Positions 15,961-25,263 are shown, counted from the first letter of the stretch. The stretch is 41,303 nt of DNA from Candidatus Margulisiibacteriota bacterium (GCA_028715625.1 JAQURL010000018.1:1-41303); one strand, 5' to 3'. Made by a program: numbers and translations. Notes: generated from the letters alone by a model not told the origin.

Positions 15961-18900
15961 TTATCCAAGTAATGAATCAATCTCCTTAAACAGGTCGTCC
16001 ACTTCGTGCAATACTTCTTCCCGTTCCTCAGCAAAAATTCTTTCCAGGGCCATATTCAACTGTTTGGTTATTATTTCAAATTCTTTGTCCATACCGCTTA
16101 TAAGGATCAAAATGTCTTTCATCATAGACTCACTTATCTTGAATTTATGCATTTCCCTGCTTAACTCATTTTTTATTTCCATAAGCTGATCTATAAGAGA
16201 CCGCGCATTATTCAGCTGGTTTTCCAGCTCGCCGGCAGCCGGATTAATGTTTATCGACTTTATGGCTTTCCCAATTTTTATCAATTCCGGCTTAAACTTA
16301 TCCTGCAGCAGAGGAGCGGCTTTTTCCGGTGACAGCAGTTCTTCTATTTCATCGAAAGCCCAGTTAGCAAAAGATAATCCCGCGGCATCCAGTAAATTTT
16401 TCACTTCATTTCTATCTGTTCCGGTGAATTTCGATAAATATACGTCCTCTATGGCATCTGTAATTATTCTTTTTCTTATCTCTTTGCCGCTGCAAACATT
16501 TTGCGCGCGCATAGCAGCGTGTCCGGGTTTATCTTCAACTGTGTCCACAATTTCATCTGTATCTATTTTTTTGAGAATAGCAATCAATTCCCGCCTGGTG
16601 ATAAGAAGCTCCTGATCTGTTTTAGCCAGTTTTCGCAAGCTAATTACCGGATGCACCTGATTGGACAGTCCATAATGGAACTCGGCCAGAGCCTTCAGAA
16701 AACGGTCGGTTTTCATCAATCTGGATAAATTATCAAACTTGACAGGATCTATTTCAGCAGCATACCTGTAACCGTGTATTTCTATTTCCGGCTGTGACCC
16801 GTAAATAAGGTAAGTGAGCATTTGCTCTATTTCAATATCACTGACATTATCTATCTGCAAATACATGGACCAGCGATTGATAGCCGCAGGGCTAAACACT
16901 TTTTTACCAGGGAATTCAGCAGGATTTCCTGTAGCATAATTTCTGGACATTTTATGTATACCGCCATTCTGTTCGGTAAGATTTTCACTGTCGTGTTCCG
17001 ATACCAAAAAGCTTTTTGGCCTTTCCAGCAATGAATTGAAACGTTCGCCTACATTGGTTTCGGACTGGTTAAGTTCGTCCCAGATAGCAGTGTGCCCTTT
17101 GCGATTGGACACAAGTAAATCTTCCTCCAGATAAATCCAGCTGGTAGCCGGTATATATAAACCTTCCAGAACGGCTATTCGTTTGGACTCATCTTCAGTT
17201 AGCGTCCGCTGTTCATTTTGCGCGGATTCTATAAGTTGTACAGTTTCTTCGGTCAGTACCAGATCATTATAATTACAGATAATTTCCATATATCTTGCTG
17301 CCAGTGTTTTATCAGAAGGTACATATTTACCGATAACATCCGCAGGGTTAGTCCTGCCGTTAAAATTTATACGATGTACAGGTTGATTTATCAGACCATC
17401 GAAATAAGTTATTCCGGAAGTTTTGGTAGTAGCCGGTAATCCTTCTATAAGAAGCGGTATATCATATTTGTGCGCTATAGCGATATTCACCAGGAGCCTG
17501 ACAGTCTGCCTGTCCAGACAAAGCCTGCCTTCCGTGTCTAGATTCGGCACCAGCTCCTGCTCTTCTGGAGTCAAATCATTACGGATGTCTACTTTCAAAT
17601 CATGAATATATAAATACTTGCCGTCCGGAGATTTTTCTATTACCGGTCTGGCTACATTGCTGATAGCACGGGGTTTATGATTTAAGCGAAAATAATCCAG
17701 AGCCTTTTCAGCGTCTGATATTTTTGCTTCCTCTGCTTTGGCAATAAGCTCCCCAAGCGGCTTATTTAATTTACCTGGAAGCTTTAAACCTTTCAATAAA
17801 TCAACAGCGTCTTCTCTGACTATCAGATTATCACTATAAGGATTTACAAACAGCTGCCGGATAATATGAAAATTTTTACCGAACATTTCATTGGTTGTAA
17901 GATAATATTCCTTATCAATAACCCCGAACAAGTTTAGCTTCATTTCCACTATAGACTGACGGTCATCAGGGTCCAGTTTGAAACGGCTGGAATAAAATAA
18001 ATCTATACCTCGTAAAAAAGTTTCTACAGGATTATTTTGAAAGGTATAGGACTTGCCGGTTTCCCTGTCAATACTTTCGAATTCTGACAAAAAGCGGAGA
18101 AAACTGATTATATCGCGGCGGGTAAAAGTAAGTTTCTGCTTACGATTGCGGTTAAGAATATTGGATACACACAGTTCCTGTAATTTGTGATGAAAATTGC
18201 CCAGCAAGCCGTAAAACGGCAGAAACTCCGGTTTCATCAGACTTGGGAACTGCGGAGCCCTGTCGTCGGCCTTATAAACTTTACCACGATGCGTAATCTC
18301 CGGTTGTAAACCAAAAGTTAAGAAAGCGATAAGGTCTTTTATTTCCCGAATTGTGGGAGCCTCTACTGTGCGTTTCATCACCCTGCCCCGCAAGTCTTGT
18401 GACTGCTTATGCCGCATACCGTAAACCGTGCCGGCCTGGTTCTGAGCGGCACCGATCCTGAACCATTCGCTGACTTTATCCCTGCCTGCGGCATAACGCG
18501 ACATAGTGCGCGCAGCACCCGGGATACGGATTTTCCTGCCTGCTTCAAATACAGGATTATAAATAGATTGTCTGTCCGCGGGCGCCAGGTTCAGTTCATC
18601 CGCCAGATATAAGCCTCCATAGGTCGCGCTTTCAGGCAAAGGCCCGTCGTTTAAGGTAAAAGGTGTCATGGGCATATCGATATTTTCCAGATCGGCTATT
18701 TGGTGCAAATCATCTTCGGCTATTGGTTTCATATATACACGACCCTGATTTGCGTAGCGGTAACTGTTAATTAATTTGCGGCTTTCAGGGTCAAGCCTGC
18801 TGATATCCTTATCGTGCAGCAACTTGAATAATTGGCTCTGACCTTTGGCGGAATTGGGCACGTATCGGCCCAGGATATCGCCAGGGTCAATTTGTTCGGA

Positions 18901-19251
18901 GTGATTTACTCGCCACATAGGTAAATTTAAAAGAGCCGCGACCAGCACAAAAGCTGTGGTCTTAGCGGCAGCGGTATCACCCTCAGCCAGGGAAACCGCA
19001 TCCGCTTTGAAATCATCAAGGATAGAAAAAACAGTTTGCACAAACGACTGGTCCATGACCAGATTGTTCAGCCACTTTCTTAAATCCGGAACACGGTCCA
19101 GTACCTGGTACGGGACATCTGTTCTTCTGGGTATACGTTTATCTCCGTAACGCAGCCACATACCATCCGGAGTAATGGCAAAAGGAGCCTTGATATTGGT
19201 TATAGGCAGTAATCTGGCTTCCGGGCATATCGCTGTTACTTTTTTATTCAT
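15961..19251 (-). CDS. Double MoxR-like AAA+ ATPase
   Basis: A 1096-aa protein built of two similar MoxR-type units. Unit 1 has a P-loop at 90-99 (EGDTAAAKTT), DPGDILGRYVPNS at 122-134, Walker B GLYLADEL at 213-220 and a lid around 304-390. Unit 2 has GLPATTKT at 604-611, NPADVIGKYVPS at 635-646, Walker B TAIWDEL at 721-727 and a lid around 803-890. Both P-loops lack the usual Gly before Lys but keep Lys-Thr. A helical tail follows to the end. MoxR ATPases normally remodel targets with a VWA partner, and one is encoded directly upstream with an 8-nt overlap. GGAAAG precedes ATG 19251. Confidence 0.85.
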   Translation of the reverse strand: MNKKVTAICPEARLLPITNIKAPFAITPDGMWLRYGDKRIPRRTDVPYQVLDRVPDLRKWLNNLVMDQSFVQTVFSILDDFKADAVSLAEGDTAAAKTTAFVLVAALLNLPMWRVNHSEQIDPGDILGRYVPNSAKGQSQLFKLLHDKDISRLDPESRKLINSYRYANQGRVYMKPIAEDDLHQIADLENIDMPMTPFTLNDGPLPESATYGGLYLADELNLAPADRQSIYNPVFEAGRKIRIPGAARTMSRYAAGRDKVSEWFRIGAAQNQAGTVYGMRHKQSQDLRGRVMKRTVEAPTIREIKDLIAFLTFGLQPEITHRGKVYKADDRAPQFPSLMKPEFLPFYGLLGNFHHKLQELCVSNILNRNRKQKLTFTRRDIISFLRFLSEFESIDRETGKSYTFQNNPVETFLRGIDLFYSSRFKLDPDDRQSIVEMKLNLFGVIDKEYYLTTNEMFGKNFHIIRQLFVNPYSDNLIVREDAVDLLKGLKLPGKLNKPLGELIAKAEEAKISDAEKALDYFRLNHKPRAISNVARPVIEKSPDGKYLYIHDLKVDIRNDLTPEEQELVPNLDTEGRLCLDRQTVRLLVNIAIAHKYDIPLLIEGLPATTKTSGITYFDGLINQPVHRINFNGRTNPADVIGKYVPSDKTLAARYMEIICNYNDLVLTEETVQLIESAQNEQRTLTEDESKRIAVLEGLYIPATSWIYLEEDLLVSNRKGHTAIWDELNQSETNVGERFNSLLERPKSFLVSEHDSENLTEQNGGIHKMSRNYATGNPAEFPGKKVFSPAAINRWSMYLQIDNVSDIEIEQMLTYLIYGSQPEIEIHGYRYAAEIDPVKFDNLSRLMKTDRFLKALAEFHYGLSNQVHPVISLRKLAKTDQELLITRRELIAILKKIDTDEIVDTVEDKPGHAAMRAQNVCSGKEIRKRIITDAIEDVYLSKFTGTDRNEVKNLLDAAGLSFANWAFDEIEELLSPEKAAPLLQDKFKPELIKIGKAIKSININPAAGELENQLNNARSLIDQLMEIKNELSREMHKFKISESMMKDILILISGMDKEFEIITKQLNMALERIFAEEREEVLHEVDDLFKEIDSLLG

Positions 19252-22198
19252 ATTTTATCTTTCCGCTAAATTTATCGTTAGCTTTTGCTTTAAAATCCAA
19301 CAAATCTATGGGAATTTTTTGTTCCGGATAATTCTGTTTAAAGTCGTCGGCAAAAGGCAGATTATTGGTATTCAGCGCATAACGATCAAACATCGGATGA
19401 TTTATCGCTGAATGTAATAAATGTGTCCTCAATAAATTTTTCAAATTTGAACTGCTATTTGTCGATAAATATTGTTGAGGATTCTCCATCATATCTCTGA
19501 GCAACGGAGGAAATACCTCCACAAATTCCTCATGGCTCAGGTTTGGCAAGGCAATAGGATAATGCTTGTCCAGTTCACTTGTTTCCGGCCCAAAGCCAAG
19601 GGCTATAGGCAGGGGTATTACAGCTTCTCTGGCAATAACACCGAGTACCTCAGGTAATTTTTGAGGCTGACCTGTACCGCCATCGGTCAATAAAATCATG
19701 AATTTTATTGTGCCTGGCCGCTGCTTAAATATGTTATAGCCGAATTCCAGGGCTTCCGCGTCATTTGTTCCACCACTGGGCAACTTTACTATGGTACTCA
19801 GACGGTTCCTCATCGCGGGACTCAAATTATCCTCAAAATCTTTCAGGATAACCTGCCCGTAATTAAAACCGATTACACTGTTTTTTATAGAATTTCTTTC
19901 CAGGGCTTCAACTCCCATGGTCAGGCCCACAAAAGCCTGGATAATCTTGCGGTTATCTTTCATGGAGATGGATAAATCGATAAAAAATAAAAACTCGAAA
20001 TCATATTCCTGCGGCAGGGTTTCACGTCCGAAAATCTGGTACAAGGCAGGATTTGCCTGCATCTGCATGGCCATTTCCATGGAAATATAGTTACCGCTAT
20101 CATAGCCATAGCGCAATTGAGGATTTTTATTCTTATATAAAACGTCTCCTATTCCGGTTGTCAGACGGTTTATAGGGTCAGCGAACTTTACCAGCACCTG
20201 TTCATACGGATTTAAAGAAACCAGCAGATCTCCCTGATTAACCGCTTCGTCCAGTTTATTGATAATCTCACGACTTTTTTGCTGGACCTCCTGCAGTTTA
20301 TCCGGTGAAATTTCCGGTTCGGTCTTTATATCCCGAGCCAGAGCCTGCTGATTTAATACCGGACTTGAGACTTGTTTATCTATATTGTCAGGTATTCCGT
20401 CAATATCCGGTCCTGATATTTGTTCCGGGCCTGTTTTAGCGGCATCCTGTTGCATGGCAAATCCGTCTCCACCTGTACCGCCCTGTGCTGATTTGCCAGG
20501 CACACCAGACGGATCTTCAGAAGGTTTATCGCCGGTCTGTTCACCTGTTGCTTCTTTTCCAGCGGAGGCCTTACCTTTATCAGGTTTATTAAATTTATGC
20601 TGACCTTCGTTAATATCCTGCAATTGTTTACCGGCTTCATTTAGGTTATTTTCAAGCTTATTTTCTATTTCGGGTAAAGTATTCTCCTTAGCTTTCTGTT
20701 TAAGTTTTTCTTTCAATTCATCAGAAACCTTGTTCCAGTCTATTTCACCTTTCCAGTCTTTGGGAATTTCAGCAGGAGTTTGAGCTCCGTCCTGACCATC
20801 TTGAACGTCTTTTGCAGGTTGGCCCTGCCCGGATTTATCGTCCGGTAACGTTTCAGGCCCTTCTTCAGGTTTCCGGGTATCTCCCTTCTTACCCATAGCT
20901 GAACCTTTATCCGCAATTTTAGCGCCATCTGGTTGTCCCAGCTCACCCTCAGGTAAACCTTGAGGTGTTTTACCTTCTTTAACAGGTTGTTTTCCAGGTT
21001 CAGCAGCTCCATCAGGTTTACCGGCAGCTTCAGGTTTTTCGTCTCCGGCTTTTCCGGCATCTTGTCCCTGAGCTTTGCCGGTTCCCTGTTTATCTGATCT
21101 TTGAGCAGGTTGTTGAGATCCGGTCTTTTTTTCCGGAGCTGCAGTAGGAGCAGATGACTGACCTCTGTCACCTTCTGCTGATGATGGTTGTCCGGATTGA
21201 CCACTGCCTGCTCCGGGCATGGGCATACCCTGTCCACCCTGCTGTTGATTGTTCGCGTTTTGCATATCTTGAATCGCCTTCATAATAGCTTTTATCAATT
21301 CGTCCATCTCCTGCGGAGTTAACTGATCTAAAATATCTTTACGGCTTGATTCATCAAGCATCTGCTGCCGGGCCCTTTCCAGGTCTTTGAGCTCATCCAG
21401 CATATCGCTATAACCTTTTTTCCAGATTTCCTCAATAACAATCTTAAAGGACTCTGTTGCCGAGCGCTGTACTTCATATTCATCGAGTGACTTTGGTTGT
21501 TCCTTATAGGCCCTGTTAAAGGCGTCCAAAGTTTCATCCAATAACTTGCGAACCCTGTCCGGTAAAACTTTGGATGTTTGCCCGGTTTTCCAAAATTTGA
21601 TTAATTCAGAGGTATAAATGATAAAATCAGGTGTATGGCCAAGGGCCTGCTTGAGGGCAAGCAGTTTCATGGGTTGGCCGAATAATTCGGGATTTTCACC
21701 TGTCAAATAATCATAGGAGAGGTCCTGCCACTTACTGCTTCCGGGTAATTTGCGCAGCATATAATCATTATCCCGCGGGTCCTCTACAGCATTTAGCAAA
21801 GCTCCCAGGGCCATCATTTCAAAATATCCGTCTACTTCCTTTTTTTCTTCCATATCTGCCGCGAATTCCGGGTAACGAGTTATCAGTTTATGAATTATTT
21901 CGTGCAGACTGATAAAATTAAGTTTTAAAATTTCCTGCTTAATATCCAAGGTATCAAAGCTAATCATGATCGGATCAAAAACTATGCGGTTATTGTCAAA
22001 ATCCATAAACGAGCCGCCGCCTGCCTGCCCCCACTGTACCTGCAATTTGCGGTCGGACCTGACCTGATTAATAAGTACTCGCAGCTGGTTTAGTACCGTT
22101 TTACCGAACTTGTTATAGGGATTTTTATAAAAATCCTTTAATAATTCCTGGATTTCTTTCTTTTTACTGTTCAAAACTTCTGCTACTATTTTAAACAT
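19244..22198 (-). CDS. VWA-domain protein with zincin-like N-terminus
   Basis: A 984-aa protein. The N-terminal 300 residues contain HEIIH (99-103) and later NAVEDPRDND (E139), a zinc-metallopeptidase-like arrangement also seen in CobT-type VWA proteins. Residues about 320-640 are a low-complexity linker rich in Gly, Gln, Pro, Lys and Asp. A VWA domain follows with a complete metal-ion site: DLSIS (741-745), Thr811 in GGTND and Asp839 in LLTDGG. The VWA domain should engage the neighbouring MoxR-like ATPase, as in CbbQ/CbbO and RavA/ViaA. It starts five bases after the SLOG gene stop without its own ribosome site and overlaps the ATPase gene. Whether the HExxH site is catalytic is unknown. 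Confidence 0.85.
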   Translation of the reverse strand: MFKIVAEVLNSKKKEIQELLKDFYKNPYNKFGKTVLNQLRVLINQVRSDRKLQVQWGQAGGGSFMDFDNNRIVFDPIMISFDTLDIKQEILKLNFISLHEIIHKLITRYPEFAADMEEKKEVDGYFEMMALGALLNAVEDPRDNDYMLRKLPGSSKWQDLSYDYLTGENPELFGQPMKLLALKQALGHTPDFIIYTSELIKFWKTGQTSKVLPDRVRKLLDETLDAFNRAYKEQPKSLDEYEVQRSATESFKIVIEEIWKKGYSDMLDELKDLERARQQMLDESSRKDILDQLTPQEMDELIKAIMKAIQDMQNANNQQQGGQGMPMPGAGSGQSGQPSSAEGDRGQSSAPTAAPEKKTGSQQPAQRSDKQGTGKAQGQDAGKAGDEKPEAAGKPDGAAEPGKQPVKEGKTPQGLPEGELGQPDGAKIADKGSAMGKKGDTRKPEEGPETLPDDKSGQGQPAKDVQDGQDGAQTPAEIPKDWKGEIDWNKVSDELKEKLKQKAKENTLPEIENKLENNLNEAGKQLQDINEGQHKFNKPDKGKASAGKEATGEQTGDKPSEDPSGVPGKSAQGGTGGDGFAMQQDAAKTGPEQISGPDIDGIPDNIDKQVSSPVLNQQALARDIKTEPEISPDKLQEVQQKSREIINKLDEAVNQGDLLVSLNPYEQVLVKFADPINRLTTGIGDVLYKNKNPQLRYGYDSGNYISMEMAMQMQANPALYQIFGRETLPQEYDFEFLFFIDLSISMKDNRKIIQAFVGLTMGVEALERNSIKNSVIGFNYGQVILKDFEDNLSPAMRNRLSTIVKLPSGGTNDAEALEFGYNIFKQRPGTIKFMILLTDGGTGQPQKLPEVLGVIAREAVIPLPIALGFGPETSELDKHYPIALPNLSHEEFVEVFPPLLRDMMENPQQYLSTNSSSNLKNLLRTHLLHSAINHPMFDRYALNTNNLPFADDFKQNYPEQKIPIDLLDFKAKANDKFSGKIKYE

Positions 22199-22203
22199 GA
22201 GAG

Positions 22204-23967
22204 TCAGCGAATTACCATTGCTTCTCTCTCATTAAGATGATCCTCAAACAATGTGTTCAATCTTTTGGAAGCTTTGTGCAAATCGGAACTTAAAAAATAT
22301 TCTATACCGGGTAAACGCTGTGCGCCGTTAATCTTGTTATAGCTGTTGAAAGACCAATTTCCGACCAATGGGTCGACAATGGCCAGTACTGGAATCCCAT
22401 TTCCTCTTCTACCGCCCTTTGACAGGGCCAGTGCCGCTTCAGTAGCTGTCTGACCACCCCCACCTAAAATCAGAAGAATATCTATAGATTGCAGAAAAAC
22501 TTCAGATTCTGAACCCCATTCCGAACCCCAAACTATCATTCTTTGAGTATTAGCCAGTTTATAACCGATCCCTTTGGAACTCATTATCCCCGAAGATGAA
22601 ATATTCATTTCATTGGAGACTTCATAAAAGCTTTTAACTCCACCGATAGCTGTCATTCCTGAAACATTTTCCAAAAGATCATGATATTTGGGATTGGTGT
22701 TTAACATTAAGGAAGATAAAATCAGCTTATGACGCCCTACATCTGTCTTTCTGCCGGAATTACCGGCGAAACCAAGACGCAATTTATCATGGGTTTCCTT
22801 CATAAACCTGTGCCAGGAAATATGTGTTCCTTTAAAAAGTCTCTGGTCCGGTAAAAGATTATTTTTAGTGAACTCCACAACTTCGTTCGGATCTTCCGTG
22901 TACCAGATGCCGTTATTAAACACTTTGAAAACCTCATCATCAGGATTCAAATACAAAGAAACAACCGGTTTATTTAATCTGGAAGTTGCCAAAGCTTCTG
23001 ATAAAGAACCGCTCCTGCCTCCCAGCAAACACAGCATATCCACAGTATGACCAAAAATGTTGACGTGATCAGTGTAATTTTCTCCGGCAATAGCCAGATA
23101 ATCCATTTTGGGAAAATCTTTACTAAAGGCCCCCTGGGCTTGCAAATGCAATAAATCCTCTATACCTTTCCAAGGCATGATCCCTATGGATAATTTATTA
23201 TTTTTAACTGCCTGCAGATGTGCGTCTTTGATAAATGCCCACATAGTGCCGCCATGCACTATAGCATCGGTCCAGTTATTTAAACCTTCAATAATAGTTT
23301 TAACAGCTTTTGACTGAGATTGAGAATTTATTTTGGCCGGATTGGTCGGGCCGGCAAAACCCAGTTTTAATCCTCCTCCGGTATAAATATCACGGAACTC
23401 CTGCAAGCTCATTCCTCTTCTGGTCAGGCCCAAAGTTTTATTCATAAACCTGCCTAAACCGGGAGGTATTTCATCCATATAAATTCTGTCTGTTAAACCG
23501 GCAAGCAATTCCCGAACCTGTTTGGGATCATAGTATTCATTGCCTATAATAATCTCTTCTGTTCCAGGTTTTAGACCTTTATTATTTACTGTTAGTAAAA
23601 GTTCTTTTGTTTTCGAGTCAATGGCCGCAGAATATTCCTTGTAGCCCTTATAACGGGTTTGATTAAGAATAATATCAGTCAGAGCGTCATTAAATTTTAC
23701 TAAAGCCTTAATGAAATGCACGTAATCTTCTTTAGGCAGTTCATCAATTTGATAAGCAAATATTTTATCCTCAAACTTTATTTCTACAACCCATTTTCCT
23801 TTGACAGGATTCTGAAACTTCACCGGACTGTTGGGGCCCGTAATATAACCGTTAATCAAATCATTAAATTTTTTTAAAGCCCATAAATACATGGCTTGTT
23901 CTGATTTTTTAGGAACTCTGCTGACCGCTCCCTCATTAATTAACTTGGTTTTCATAAAATTCATCAT
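22204..23967 (-). CDS. Tandem SLOG (LOG-like Rossmann) domain protein
   Basis: A 587-aa protein. After about 200 residues I do not recognise come two LOG/SLOG-type Rossmann units: the first from KLGFAGPTN (201) with the phosphate-binding LGGRSGSLSEA (315-325), the second from LRLGFAGNSG (396) with LGGGGQTATEA (501-511). SLOG folds cleave or bind nucleotides; LOG enzymes release bases from nucleoside monophosphates with a GGxGTxxE loop. Here Thr is Ser or Gln but the Glu stays. SLOG units are recurrent sensors in predicted NAD- or nucleotide-based conflict systems. It is first in the four-gene operon. AAAGG precedes several close Met codons, so the start is uncertain by up to 12 nt. Confidence 0.78.
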   Translation of the reverse strand: MMNFMKTKLINEGAVSRVPKKSEQAMYLWALKKFNDLINGYITGPNSPVKFQNPVKGKWVVEIKFEDKIFAYQIDELPKEDYVHFIKALVKFNDALTDIILNQTRYKGYKEYSAAIDSKTKELLLTVNNKGLKPGTEEIIIGNEYYDPKQVRELLAGLTDRIYMDEIPPGLGRFMNKTLGLTRRGMSLQEFRDIYTGGGLKLGFAGPTNPAKINSQSQSKAVKTIIEGLNNWTDAIVHGGTMWAFIKDAHLQAVKNNKLSIGIMPWKGIEDLLHLQAQGAFSKDFPKMDYLAIAGENYTDHVNIFGHTVDMLCLLGGRSGSLSEALATSRLNKPVVSLYLNPDDEVFKVFNNGIWYTEDPNEVVEFTKNNLLPDQRLFKGTHISWHRFMKETHDKLRLGFAGNSGRKTDVGRHKLILSSLMLNTNPKYHDLLENVSGMTAIGGVKSFYEVSNEMNISSSGIMSSKGIGYKLANTQRMIVWGSEWGSESEVFLQSIDILLILGGGGQTATEAALALSKGGRRGNGIPVLAIVDPLVGNWSFNSYNKINGAQRLPGIEYFLSSDLHKASKRLNTLFEDHLNEREAMVIR

Positions 23968-23980
23968 CCTTTGCTATCAG

Positions 23981-24046
23981 TATCGACAAGGTTTGGAAAG
24001 ATGATATCTTTAAATTTTTCAAGAATATCCCCAGAATTGTCGACAA
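23981..24046 (-). promoter_or_regulatory. Possible operator of the SLOG-VWA-AAA-macro operon
   Basis: The 134-bp region before the operon has a 10-bp palindrome TTGTCGACAA (24037-24046) and a related minus-strand copy CTTGTCGATA (23990-23981), plus AAAGAT-gat-ATCTTT (23998-24012). No consensus promoter stands out; weak candidates are CATAAT and GATACT. Confidence 0.35.
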
Positions 24047-24101
24047 AGACAAATTTATTATGAACTTACATTAAATATGTCGGGTAAAAGCGCGAAAAAT
24101 T

Positions 24102-25169
24102 TCAACAATTTTTTAAATAAGCGCAGATATTACATGGCCCTGACAACGAATTTAGAGAGCGGTTGGCCAGCGTCGGACTACTGCGCTGCATCTCTTTATA
24201 CAAGGCCGGAAGACCGCCTGAAAAAAGTCGTCTAATGATTTTGCTTTGATTCGCATTGTATAAAATTCCTTCTAAAGATTCTGTCCTTATATTGCCAATC
24301 CTGTGTACAAGACTAAATCCCGGACAGGCAAAAACATCTCCGTTAGCACGCACAAATAATCTTGGCCCCAGATAGTCATTATTATTAATAACGGCTTGCG
24401 GTGAACAGTTTAATATTCGTTCATTGAAGCGCTCCACCAGCATCTCCAGCCCGGTTTCTTCATTATCCCTAGTAGATTTTCTTATAGCTGTTGAACATAA
24501 AACCGGGTCAACGATTTTGATAAAATGAAAATCAAATAAATTTAGAGGTAGCTGATACTTATCCAAAAGAAGTTGAAATTCCTTTTCAATTTTTTCCATA
24601 TTTTCAGGGTTATAGTCAAAATTAGCCAAGGTTATGAAAAAACGCTCCGGATCCAGTAAGGTTAAAGCGCTGACCAGAGCATATATGCTATTCAACAGCG
24701 GAATCCCGGCTATATTCTGCTGACCCTGCGAAATATACAAACCGGGCTTTAAGAATCGGTTATGGGTTGAAAAATACAGTCTTGTTAACAATTTTTCAGT
24801 ATTCTGTATGGTGTCAAAGGCAAAACCGTTAGTATTAATTTTATATAAATCCAGAGGAGCGATTTTTATTATTTCCAAAAGCCTGTCAAAACTCTGGAAG
24901 GGTTCGCCTCCGGTCAGAGTATAAAAAGCAATGCCCGTTCCGGCTGCCCCCGCAAAAATTTTTTCTATAATTTCCGTAGACAATACATTCGCAGATTTTT
25001 CCACGGCACATCCAGCGCAACCAAGGTTACAGGCAGCCGTTATTTCCAGTTCCATGCCCAGCGGACGGTAAACCCAGTCCGCCGGATACCTGCTTTGATG
25101 ATCATTACAAAAGCCGGAAAGATCCTGAAAAGGGCTATAGGGCAGAAAATAGGAAAATTTTTTATTCAC
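24102..25169 (-). CDS. Radical SAM enzyme with SPASM-like C-terminus
   Basis: A 355-aa radical SAM enzyme. CNLGCAGC gives the cluster cysteines C47, C51 and C54, and TLTGGEPFQS is the GGEP SAM-binding motif. The C-terminal part has FACPGFS with a following R-IGNIR and ends in GPCNICAYLKNC, a cysteine set like the auxiliary-cluster SPASM/twitch domains of peptide-modifying enzymes. A GTG start at 25169 follows AGGGG by eight bases. It is divergent from the B12 radical SAM operon through a shared palindromic -10 element. No precursor peptide gene is obvious in the spacer. The substrate is unknown. Confidence 0.85.
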   Translation of the reverse strand: MNKKFSYFLPYSPFQDLSGFCNDHQSRYPADWVYRPLGMELEITAACNLGCAGCAVEKSANVLSTEIIEKIFAGAAGTGIAFYTLTGGEPFQSFDRLLEIIKIAPLDLYKINTNGFAFDTIQNTEKLLTRLYFSTHNRFLKPGLYISQGQQNIAGIPLLNSIYALVSALTLLDPERFFITLANFDYNPENMEKIEKEFQLLLDKYQLPLNLFDFHFIKIVDPVLCSTAIRKSTRDNEETGLEMLVERFNERILNCSPQAVINNNDYLGPRLFVRANGDVFACPGFSLVHRIGNIRTESLEGILYNANQSKIIRRLFSGGLPALYKEMQRSSPTLANRSLNSLSGPCNICAYLKNC

Positions 25170-25208
25170 GCTGAGACCCCTGTTAAAAATAAAACAGACC
25201 GTTTATCA

Positions 25209-25218
25209 TATTATAATA
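25209..25218. promoter_or_regulatory. Palindromic divergent -10 element
   Basis: TATTATAATA is a perfect 10-bp palindrome that contains TATAAT on both strands (25212-25217 plus, 25215-25210 minus). It lies between the GTG at 25169 and the ATG at 25264, giving near-equal leaders of about 35-40 nt in both directions. Confidence 0.55.
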
Positions 25219-25263
25219 AACTTTGAACGCAATCAACCGAAGCCGATCAGAAGGACCAAATTA

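Noticed and set aside
20380-21237. Minus-strand frames of 86 and 165 codons inside the VWA gene
   Set aside because: They are shifted readings of the repetitive GQP/K-rich linker coding region; the in-frame VWA protein accounts for the sequence.
20740-21240. Repeat-driven phase variation in the VWA linker
   Set aside because: The low complexity is at protein level; no long simple DNA repeats or homopolymer tracts are present there.
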